A stretch of DNA of 64,000 nucleotides from Longimicrobium terrae (GTDB taxonomy: Bacteria; Gemmatimonadota; Gemmatimonadetes; Longimicrobiales; Longimicrobiaceae): assembly GCF_014202995.1 (NCBI RefSeq), contig NZ_JACHIA010000005.1, positions 248,001 through 312,000 on the forward strand, read 5' to 3'. Below, one piece after another: positions 8,102 to 15,606 of the stretch; positions within the stretch are counted from its first letter, which is position 1; every line of letters begins with the position of its first letter. Both the position numbers and the translations under genes were made by a program. Under the pieces are notes generated by a model. The model was not told where the DNA came from. It did no database searches and saw only the letters and a program-made list of their open reading frames with translations.

Positions 8102-10648
8102 CTAGTCCGCCGCGGCGTCGCGGGCGGGCTGCGCGCCGGCGGTGGGGCGGCCGAGGGGAAGGGTCAGGGTGAAGGTGCTGCCCTCGCCCTCCTGGCTGAC
8201 GGCCACGAGATCCCCCTCCATCGCCCGCGCCAGGTCGCGGCTGATGGCCAGCCCCAGTCCCGTGCCTTCCGCCGCGCGCGTCAGCGCCGGATCCACCTGC
8301 ACGAACGGCTCAAAGATCGCCTCCAACTTGTCCGGCGGAATCCCCCGCCCGGTGTCCCGTACGGAGATGCGCGCCGAGTTTCCCTCCACCGTCCACTCCA
8401 GCTGCACCGCCCCGCGCCGGTCCGTGAACTTGACCGCGTTGGAAAGCAGGTTCAACACGATCTGCTCCAGCCGGTCGCGGTCCGCGCACGCGGTGACCGC
8501 CGGGTCGCCGCCCGCGTAGGTGTAGCGAAGCTCCTTGGCGCGGATCTGCGGCTCCACCAGCGGCTCCACCGAGCGCAGCACCTCGTCCAGCGGCACCTCG
8601 CGAAGCTCGTACTGTACGTGCCCCGCCTCGATCTTGGCGAAGTTCAGCACGTCGTTGATCAGCCCCAGCAGGTGCGTCTGGTTCCGGTGGATCTTTTCCA
8701 GCGCCTCGCGCTGCGGCTGCGTCACCGGGCCGTGGATCCCCATCTCCAGCAGCTGCGTGTAGCCCGCGATGGCGTTGAGCGGGGTGCGCAATTCGTGGCT
8801 CATGGTGGCCAGAAAGGCGCTCTTGGCGGCGTTGGCGTCGTCCGCGGCGGCGCGGGCGCGCTCGGCTTCGATGGTGCGCTCGGCCAGGTTCTCGTACGCG
8901 TGCTGCAGCTCCTCGTGCGCCATCTCCATCTCCGCCTGCGCCTCCTCCAGCTCGCCCGTCTGCTGCTCCAGCACCACGCGCGCCTCCTCCGTTTCCCCGA
9001 ACAGCCGCGCGTTGTCGATGGCGACCGCGGCGCGGCGGGCCAGCTCTTCCGCCAGGGCGAGGTCCTCATCGTCGTAGCGGCGGCCGGACTCGGCGTAGAC
9101 GAGCGAGATGGCGCCCAGCACCTTGCCCCGGGCGATCAGCGGCACGCACACGTAGGAGCGCAGCCCCAGCGCGCGCACCGCGGCCAGCTGCGCGGCCTCG
9201 CGCGTGTTGGCCACCAGCAGGGCGTCGGGGATCTCGGGCGCGATCTCCGCCTTGCCCGTGCGCAGCACCGACGACACGCCGTAGGGCGCGTCCAGGTCCG
9301 TGGGCCAGCGCTCCTCGATCTGCCGCACCAGCTTCACCTTGGCCGGATCGGTGTGCTCCACGGCCAGTCGGCGCATGACCCCGTCTTCCGTCAGCATGTC
9401 GACCGCGCACCAGTCCGCCAGCGCGGGCACCACCAGCCGCGCCACGCTCGCCAGCGTCGTCTCAAAGTCCAGCGACGACACCAGCACGCGGCTGGCTTCG
9501 GCCAGCAGCTCGCGCCCGGCTTCCGCCCGCTGCCGCTCGGTGACGTCGGAAGCGGCGCCCACCCACTCGCGGATTCCGCCGTCCTCCTCCGTGACCGCCA
9601 CGGCGCGCAGGGCCAGCAGCCGCCACTCGCCGTCCGTGCGCAGCACGCGGTGCATGGCGTCCACGTCGCGCACTTCCTCCACCGCTTCGCGCCACAGGCA
9701 GGCCGCGCGCTCCCGCTCGTCGGGGTGGATGGCGTTCAGCCACCCCCACCCGCGGTACGCCTCGAACTCCATCCCCGTGTACGCGGCCCACTGCGGCTGC
9801 TCGGCCAGGATGGCGCCCTCCGGCCCGGTGGTGAACACGACTTGGGACGACGCGGTGACCAGCGAGCGGAAGCGGGCGGCACTCCGGCGCGCGGCCTCGG
9901 CCTCGGCGGTGCGGGTGCGCAGCCGGCGGTCCACCAGCGTGGTGAGCAGCGTGATGCCCAGAACCACGAGCGTGCCCAGCACTACGCCGCTGGCCAGGCC
10001 GTTGGTGCGCAGCACGTGGTCGTCGGGGACGAGCATGGGGCCGGGCAGGGTGCGGAAATGCGCGGCGGACATGGCGGTGTAGTGCATTCCCGCGATGGCC
10101 AGCCCCATGACCACCGCGCTCGCCATCTTGGCCGCCAGCCCGCGCCGGGTGTCGTCGTTGCGGTAGCGCAGCGCCAGCCAGAGCGCCGCGCCCGACGCGC
10201 CCACCGCCACGGCGACGGATTCCGCCACGCGCACGGGATCGTAGCGGATGACGCCGTGAATGCGCATGGCCGCCATCCCCACGTAGTGCATTCCCGCGAT
10301 CCCGGCGCCCATCAGCAGCGAGGCGGCGGCGAGGGCCAGGGCGGTCACGCGGGGGCGGCTGGTGACCCAGAGCGCCAGGAGCGACGCGGCCACCGCCACC
10401 ACCATGGAGACGATCCACCGCGGCACGTCGTAGGTGATGGGCACGTCCAGCCGGAACGCCAGCATCCCCACGAAGTGCATGCTCCACACGCCGATGCCCA
10501 GCGCCAGGCTGCCCCCCGTGAGCCACGCCGCGCGAAAGCGGCCGCTGGCCTGGCTGACCCGCGCGGCCAGCACCAGCGCCGTATAGGAAGCCAGAATGGC
10601 GATCACCACCGAGAATACCACCAGGGTGGTGCTGTAACTGCCTTTCAT
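8102..10648 (-). CDS. MHYT-PAS-GAF sensor histidine kinase
   Basis: 848 residues. Residues 1-240 form an MHYT membrane sensor: seven predicted helices with three 'MHFVGM/MHYVGM/MHYTAM' motifs, thought to bind copper and sense O2, CO or NO. Then a PAS domain (about 265-380), a GAF domain (about 400-545), a coiled-coil linker rich in Glu/Ala, HisKA with phospho-acceptor His618 in 'ATMSHELRTPLN', and HATPase_c with 'NLLSNAVKFTD', 'VRDTGRGIP' and 'GTGLGLAIS'. No receiver domain and no adjacent response regulator, so it is an orphan kinase. ATG 10648 was chosen because it starts the first membrane helix. Confidence 0.88.
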   Translation of the reverse strand: MKGSYSTTLVVFSVVIAILASYTALVLAARVSQASGRFRAAWLTGGSLALGIGVWSMHFVGMLAFRLDVPITYDVPRWIVSMVVAVAASLLALWVTSRPRVTALALAAASLLMGAGIAGMHYVGMAAMRIHGVIRYDPVRVAESVAVAVGASGAALWLALRYRNDDTRRGLAAKMASAVVMGLAIAGMHYTAMSAAHFRTLPGPMLVPDDHVLRTNGLASGVVLGTLVVLGITLLTTLVDRRLRTRTAEAEAARRSAARFRSLVTASSQVVFTTGPEGAILAEQPQWAAYTGMEFEAYRGWGWLNAIHPDERERAACLWREAVEEVRDVDAMHRVLRTDGEWRLLALRAVAVTEEDGGIREWVGAASDVTERQRAEAGRELLAEASRVLVSSLDFETTLASVARLVVPALADWCAVDMLTEDGVMRRLAVEHTDPAKVKLVRQIEERWPTDLDAPYGVSSVLRTGKAEIAPEIPDALLVANTREAAQLAAVRALGLRSYVCVPLIARGKVLGAISLVYAESGRRYDDEDLALAEELARRAAVAIDNARLFGETEEARVVLEQQTGELEEAQAEMEMAHEELQHAYENLAERTIEAERARAAADDANAAKSAFLATMSHELRTPLNAIAGYTQLLEMGIHGPVTQPQREALEKIHRNQTHLLGLINDVLNFAKIEAGHVQYELREVPLDEVLRSVEPLVEPQIRAKELRYTYAGGDPAVTACADRDRLEQIVLNLLSNAVKFTDRRGAVQLEWTVEGNSARISVRDTGRGIPPDKLEAIFEPFVQVDPALTRAAEGTGLGLAISRDLARAMEGDLVAVSQEGEGSTFTLTLPLGRPTAGAQPARDAAAD

Positions 10649-10833
10649 GATCCCGTTTGCATCAGTGCGAAGACCGTCCCGTATGCCGGGGGATACAGGC
10701 AAGAAGACGGCCTCGCGGAGCGATGGCCGCCGCCCCGCCCATCGTCCATGCACGGAACTTGCCCCCGGCCCGCCCACCCCGCCGTCCGGCGGGACGAGTT
10801 GACGTGATCTACACGCGAACGGAGAGGACCCAC

Positions 10834-11421
10834 ATGGCCGACATCGACATCGAGCGCAAGAAGAAAAGCCCGCTTCCCTGGATTCTGGGACTGCTGGCGC
10901 TGGCCCTGCTTCTTTTTGTGCTGATGCGCAGCTGCGGCGGCGACGACACGGTGGAAGAGACCGGCACGGTGGTGGACACCACGACGTCGCAGACGGTGGC
11001 CCCCGTGGCCCCCATGCCGGTAACCGACACCACCGCGGCCGCGACGGGTGCCGCCGCGGCGGGCGCGGCGGCCGGCACGGGCTGGATCGCCTCGGTGCTG
11101 GGCGGCCAGATGGCCGGGCAGACAGCGTCGGGCGAGGCTTCCGTCCCCGCCACGCCGTCGGACCGCGGCTTCTGGCTGGAGGAGAACGGCCAGCGCGTGT
11201 ACGCCATCCTGGCGGAGCGGTATGAGCAGATCAAGGACATCGATCCCGGCCAGCGCGTGCGCATCAGCAACGCAAAGGTGATGGCGGGTTCGGAGTCGGC
11301 GCAGATCCCGGCGGACGTGGATGCCGAGGCCAAGGCCACGGCCGCGCAGCAGCCGTACTTCCTCCTGGTGCCCGCCAACGGGGTGGAGATCACGGCCGGG
11401 GGCAACACCACGGCCAACTGA
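10834..11421 (+). CDS. Single-pass membrane protein of unknown function
   Basis: 195 residues with GGAGAGGA upstream of ATG 10834. A basic N-terminus (ERKKKS) precedes one membrane helix (about 13-34, 'PWILGLLALALLLFVLM'), so the rest is probably periplasmic. A low-complexity Thr/Ala/Val stretch (40-90) leads to a small folded domain ('GFWLEENGQRVYAILAERYE' and 'PYFLLVPANGVEIT'). No family recognised. It is divergent from the histidine kinase gene across a 185-base gap and followed by its own terminator. Confidence 0.7.
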   Translation: MADIDIERKKKSPLPWILGLLALALLLFVLMRSCGGDDTVEETGTVVDTTTSQTVAPVAPMPVTDTTAAATGAAAAGAAAGTGWIASVLGGQMAGQTASGEASVPATPSDRGFWLEENGQRVYAILAERYEQIKDIDPGQRVRISNAKVMAGSESAQIPADVDAEAKATAAQQPYFLLVPANGVEITAGGNTTAN

Positions 11422-11456
11422 CCCGGCCCGTCTCCGGACGGGCGCCGCGGGTGATG

Positions 11457-11500
11457 GATGAGGGCGGGAGCAGATTCTTGCTCCCGCCCTCATCTGTTCC
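11457..11500 (+). terminator. Intrinsic terminator
   Basis: Perfect 16-bp stem (11457-11472 with 11479-11494), 6-base loop, then TGTTCC. The U-tract is short. Confidence 0.7.
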
Positions 11501-11641
11501 CGAAAAACGCTTGTTCCCCAGCGGCTACAAGGGATTTACGAGCAAAGTCGATTTTCCGGCACCCCGCTTGCACAACGCCGCCGCCCGATCCGGGGCGGGG
11601 GCCCCGGACGGATGGTGGACAGCCAATGGGAGCAGACGATC

Positions 11642-12481
11642 ATGGCGACGAACGAACCGATGGACCGCGTGGTGCCGCTGAACAGCCTGCCCTCGTACAA
11701 GGTCGCCGACGGCGAGCCGGACATCCGCGGCTGGGACGTGATGTCGGCCGACGGCCGCCGCATTGGCCGGGTCGACGACCTGCTGGTGGACACCGGCGCC
11801 AACAAGGTGCGCTACGTGGACGTGGAAGGCGACCGGGGCCACATGTGCGTCCCCATCGGCCTCGCCCGCCTGGAGCGCGACTCCCGCCAGGTGATGGTAG
11901 ACCGCATGCAGGCCGACCAGTTCGGCGCGCTGCCCACGCACGAGCGCGGCAACGTGACGCGCGACTACGAGATGCAGTTGGGCCGCGCGATGGACACGGA
12001 CTTCGACACGCGCACGTCCAACGGCACCAACCTGTACGGCCATGAGGGCTTCCGTGACGAGGGCGCCGTCCGCCTCGTGCTTTCGGAAGAAGAGCTTGCC
12101 GTGGGCAAGCGCCAGGTGGCCGCGGGCGAGGTGGGCGTGAGCAAGCGCGTGGAGACCGAGCACGTCACCGACCAGGTGTCGCTGCGCCACGACGAGGTCG
12201 ACATCGAGCGCCGGCCTATCACCGACGGCTACTCGGCCACGGGGATCAACGAGATCGGCGCCGAGGAGATCCGCGTGCCGCTTCACGCCGAAGAGGCGAT
12301 CGTGGAAAAGCGCGTCGTCCCCAAGGAGGAGCTCATCGTCCGCACCCGCGAGGTGGTGGAGACGGAGACCGTGGAGGCCGACCTGCGCCGCGAGCGCGCC
12401 GAGGTGCACCGCGAGGGCGTGACGGAGCGCACCGTTACGGACCGCCCGCTGACCGACAACGACGGCCTGAACAACCGCTGA
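11642..12481 (+). CDS. PRC-barrel and DUF2382 (YsnF/AvaK-type) stress protein
   Basis: 279 residues. Residues about 18-90 are a PRC-barrel ('GWDVMSADGRRIGRVDDLLVDTG...VRYVDVEG'). The C-terminal half is a DUF2382 domain: repeating charged strands 'VRLVLSEEELAVGKRQVAAGEVGVSKRV' and 'RVPLHAEEAIVEKRVVPKEELIVRTREVV'. Proteins of this type are induced by salt, oxidative or general stress in many bacteria; the biochemical role is unknown. ATG 11642 was chosen over the in-frame ATG at 11612 because the PRC-barrel begins soon after it and GGGAGC lies upstream. A strong terminator follows, so it is monocistronic. Confidence 0.85.
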   Translation: MATNEPMDRVVPLNSLPSYKVADGEPDIRGWDVMSADGRRIGRVDDLLVDTGANKVRYVDVEGDRGHMCVPIGLARLERDSRQVMVDRMQADQFGALPTHERGNVTRDYEMQLGRAMDTDFDTRTSNGTNLYGHEGFRDEGAVRLVLSEEELAVGKRQVAAGEVGVSKRVETEHVTDQVSLRHDEVDIERRPITDGYSATGINEIGAEEIRVPLHAEEAIVEKRVVPKEELIVRTREVVETETVEADLRRERAEVHREGVTERTVTDRPLTDNDGLNNR

Positions 12482-12503
12482 TCGCTGCACGGGCAGGATG
12501 ATG

Positions 12504-12536
12504 ACGGGCACCCCGCGAGGGGTGCCCGTTTTTTTC
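12504..12536 (+). terminator. Intrinsic terminator
   Basis: 11-bp stem (12504-12514 with 12519-12529), GCGA loop, run of seven T. Confidence 0.95.
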
Positions 12537-12556
12537 CGCTCTGGCGATCCGCGGTG

Positions 12557-13324
12557 TCAGGGCGCTTCCAGAAAGCGGGTGATCCACAGGTTCATCTCCG
12601 CCTTCTGCGCGTCCGTGGCGCCATCCAGCATGTCGTTGTGGATGGTGCCGGGCAGGCGGATGACGGTCATCCCGTAGCGCGCCTGCTCCTCCGCCGACGG
12701 CAGTACGCCCAGGTCCGCCAGCTGGTCGGCGGACCGGAGGGAAAGGATCGCCGGCCGGGCCGATCGCGGGAAGGGAAAGCGGCGGCTGTCAAAGGAGATG
12801 ACCTTGTCCACGTCCTCCGGATGCTCGCGCGCAAAGAGCATCACCATGTCGCCGCCGTTGGAGTGGCCCATCAGCAGCGGGTGACCCGTGTCCAGCGAGG
12901 GTTCGCGGCGGTGCAGGGCCCGCAGCGCGAAGGCGATGTTCTCCGCGCCGCGGCGCCAGAAGGGGAGGCGCGCCGGATAGATTTCGCCCGTCGTGGGCAT
13001 GGGCCCGTCGCCGGGAAGCTCGTGCTGCAGGCTGGCGACGTAGTAGCCGTGCGCTACCAGGGTGCGCGCCACGAACGAGTAGTCCGTGTTCCGGCCGCCG
13101 TATCCGTGGTTGATGATCGCCAGCCTGCGCGGCGGACCGCCGGCCGGCCGGTCGTAGGCGACGACGGGGATCAGGCGGCCGCGTGCCGAGTCGAACAGGT
13201 CGAAGCGCGCGGTCCGCATCTGCGTCCCGGCTTGGGACGGGACGGCGGCGTTCGGCGCCGGGCCGCCGCCGCCCGCGCACCCGCAGAGCAGGGCCAGGGC
13301 GGCGCAGGCGGAAAAGACGCGCAT
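12557..13324 (-). CDS. Lipoprotein alpha/beta-hydrolase
   Basis: 255 residues. Lipobox 'LLCGC' near residue 16 gives a lipid-anchored, periplasm-facing enzyme. The alpha/beta-hydrolase fold shows the oxyanion region 'AIINHGYGG' (about 70), nucleophile elbow 'GHSNGG' (about 148) and a late His in 'LPGTIHNDML'. Likely an esterase or lipase-like hydrolase of small esters; substrate not predictable. Start ATG 13324 begins the signal; an upstream in-frame ATG would add a basic leader. It diverges from the SDR gene. Confidence 0.75.
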   Translation of the reverse strand: MRVFSACAALALLCGCAGGGGPAPNAAVPSQAGTQMRTARFDLFDSARGRLIPVVAYDRPAGGPPRRLAIINHGYGGRNTDYSFVARTLVAHGYYVASLQHELPGDGPMPTTGEIYPARLPFWRRGAENIAFALRALHRREPSLDTGHPLLMGHSNGGDMVMLFAREHPEDVDKVISFDSRRFPFPRSARPAILSLRSADQLADLGVLPSAEEQARYGMTVIRLPGTIHNDMLDGATDAQKAEMNLWITRFLEAP

Positions 13325-13450
13325 CGTACGCGATCGGGGCGGACGGTGGAGCGGGTTCATCATCCGCGGCATGTTGAAGATCGGGGGCGTTGGGGCGTAT
13401 GTTGGCGCCCGTCTATTCACATCCATCAGAACCCAGCGGCGGAGTTCGCC

Positions 13451-14215
13451 ATGAAGATTACCGGAACCGTCCTTGTCACCGGCGCCAGCGCGGGGATCGG
13501 GGAAGCGTGCGCCCGCGCCTTTGCCGCCGCGGGCGCGCGCCTTGTGCTCACCGCGCGGCGCGAGGACCGCCTGCGCGCGCTGGCGGACGAACTGCGCGTG
13601 GAGCACGGCACCGAATCGCACCTGGTCACGCTGGACATGCGCGACCGTGAGGCGGTGCTTTCCATGCTGTCGTCGCTGCCGGGCGAGTTCGGCGCGGTGG
13701 ACGTGCTGGTGAACAACGCCGGGCTGGGCCGCGGGCTGGACAAGGTGCAGACCGGCGACGTGGACGGCTGGGACGAGATGGTGGACACCAACGTCAAGGG
13801 CCTGCTGTACGCCACGCGCGCCGTCACGCCGGGGATGGTGGAGCGCGGGCGGGGGCACGTGATCAACATCGGCTCCGTCGCCGGGCACGAGGTGTACCCC
13901 GGGGGCGCGGTGTACTGCGCCACCAAGCACGCGGTGGGCGCCATCACCAGGGGCTTGCGGATGGATCTGCTGGGCACCGGCGTGCGGGTGAGCACGGTGG
14001 ACCCGGGGATGGTGGAAACGGAGTTCAGCGTGGTGCGCTTCGCGGGCGACCGGGAGCGCGCGGACGCCGTCTACCGCGGATTGACGCCGCTGGTGGCCGC
14101 CGACATCGCGGACGCGGTTCTGTGGGTGGCGAGCCGGCCGGCGCACGTGAACATCGACGAAATCATCATCAAGCCGACGGACCAGGCGAGCGCCACCCTC
14201 GTGAATCGCTCCTGA
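13451..14215 (+). CDS. Short-chain dehydrogenase/reductase (YdfG-like)
   Basis: 254 residues, a classical SDR. Rossmann motif TGASAGIG (9-16), 'ARRED' after the second strand suggesting NADP preference, 'NNAG' near 88, catalytic Ser in 'INIGSVAG' and 'YCATK' (Tyr and Lys). The closest style is the NADP-dependent 3-hydroxy acid dehydrogenase YdfG, which oxidises serine and 3-hydroxy acids, but the substrate cannot be read from sequence. A long imperfect palindrome starts right after the stop. Confidence 0.85.
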   Translation: MKITGTVLVTGASAGIGEACARAFAAAGARLVLTARREDRLRALADELRVEHGTESHLVTLDMRDREAVLSMLSSLPGEFGAVDVLVNNAGLGRGLDKVQTGDVDGWDEMVDTNVKGLLYATRAVTPGMVERGRGHVINIGSVAGHEVYPGGAVYCATKHAVGAITRGLRMDLLGTGVRVSTVDPGMVETEFSVVRFAGDRERADAVYRGLTPLVAADIADAVLWVASRPAHVNIDEIIIKPTDQASATLVNRS

Positions 14216-14220
14216 CGAAC

Positions 14221-14449
14221 AACTGCCGTTTCACACGGAGGTCACGGAGGGTTTCACGGAGGTCACGGAGGAAAAAATCAACAAAAAGCCTCACACAGAG
14301 CCGCAGAGACACGGAGAGAAAAGGATGGGGATGAATCCACTCCCATTCCTTCTTGATCTTTCTCTGCGGCTCTGCGTCTCCGTGTGATGTTCTTCCCTTC
14401 CTCCGTGACCTCCGTGCATCCTCCGTGGACTCTGTGTGAAACGGCAGTT
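14221..14449. repeat. Long imperfect palindrome of CACGGAGG words between convergent genes
   Basis: Outer arms are a perfect 16-bp inverted repeat (14221-14236 with 14434-14449). Inside, the left half is built from GGTCACGGAGG and CAGAGCCGCAGAGACACGGAG words and the right half from their complements. It can form a hairpin of more than 200 bases between two convergent genes and may serve as a bidirectional terminator. Confidence 0.75.
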
Positions 14450-14452
14450 CTC

Positions 14453-15370
14453 CTAGCCGGCGGCCGGGGACAGAAGCTTGGGCGCGGGCGCCATGAGGGT
14501 GCGGGGATTGGCGTAGGCGCGCTCCTGCAGTTCCGGGATGGTGGCCCCCGCGACCAGGAACTTGCCCGCGCCCTCCACGAAGCGGCGGCGCAGAAGCTCC
14601 GCCTGCTCGGGGGAGATTCGTCCCTCCGCCAGCGCCTCGCGCACGCGCTGCAGCACGGGAAGGCTTTCCGCCGCCTGCCGGTAGCGCTGCGCCGCCGTCA
14701 GCTCGCGGTAGAAGACGACGCGGTCCCACAGCGCCAGGATCAGCTCGCGGACGGCGTCGATCACCGGCGCGGCGCCCATCAGCTCGAACGTCTTGTCCGT
14801 GCCCGCGTCGCAGCCCACGACGCTCAACCCGCCCGGGTCCAGCCCCTGCAGCGTGGCGCACGCGCCGTACAGCTGGTCCACGCCGTCCAGCAGCGTGGCC
14901 AGGCGCGCGGGAGTGCTCCAGCGGCGCGGCGCCTCGATGACCTGAATGGTGAGCAGCGCGTTGCCGGACGCGGTTCCGCCGCGGCGCAGGGCGTCCAGCG
15001 CGGGCACGCCCTCCTGCGCCAGAAGGCCGGCCACGCGCGGCAGGTGCTGCGTGGCGAACCGCACCCGCTCCGCAAAGCCGAACGCCTCCTGCGCCCGGTT
15101 CTCCGCGGCGATGAGGAGCGACCACGTGTCGGCCTGCTCCAGCGCGGACAGGCCCAGTTCTTCCGCCAGCATGCGCGCGGGACGGGTGTAGCGGCTGGCG
15201 CGCAGCCCGTACTCGCGCAGGGCGGAAAGCAGGCGCGTGAGCAGCTCGCCGGGCACGGGCTCGCGCCGGTACCCCAGCCGCGCCACCTCCACCAGCGGCA
15301 GCTCCAGCGCGCTTTCCGCCAGCGCGCCCACAAGCTGTTCCACGCCGTGGATCAGGTCCGATTTGCGCAT
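14453..15370 (-). CDS. Hypothetical all-helical protein
   Basis: 305 residues from ATG 15370. No signal peptide or membrane helix. Predicted almost entirely helical with a regular Leu/Ala spacing; 'RTLMAPAPKL' near the C-terminus. No family recognised. The start leaves a 236-base divergent region shared with sucA, so the two could share control. Coding pattern (GC-rich third positions) supports a real gene. Confidence 0.65.
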   Translation of the reverse strand: MRKSDLIHGVEQLVGALAESALELPLVEVARLGYRREPVPGELLTRLLSALREYGLRASRYTRPARMLAEELGLSALEQADTWSLLIAAENRAQEAFGFAERVRFATQHLPRVAGLLAQEGVPALDALRRGGTASGNALLTIQVIEAPRRWSTPARLATLLDGVDQLYGACATLQGLDPGGLSVVGCDAGTDKTFELMGAAPVIDAVRELILALWDRVVFYRELTAAQRYRQAAESLPVLQRVREALAEGRISPEQAELLRRRFVEGAGKFLVAGATIPELQERAYANPRTLMAPAPKLLSPAAG

Positions 15371-15606
15371 GGGGACGGAGGTCGAAAGTCGGGCAGAAAG
15401 GGGAGGCGGAACGTAGGCCCGCGGCAGTGGTGCGGCAAGCGCCTTCCGGTGTACCACGGGACGCGCGATGCAGGACGCTCCGCACGCCCCGGCGTGAGGT
15501 GGCGAGAGGCGCCGTGCATGCGTAAGTTGTTGCGGCTCGCCCTGCGCCGGACCGGCGGCGGGGCCTTGAGGCGCGCCGCCTCCGCGCCACCACGAGGGTA
15601 GTTTCC

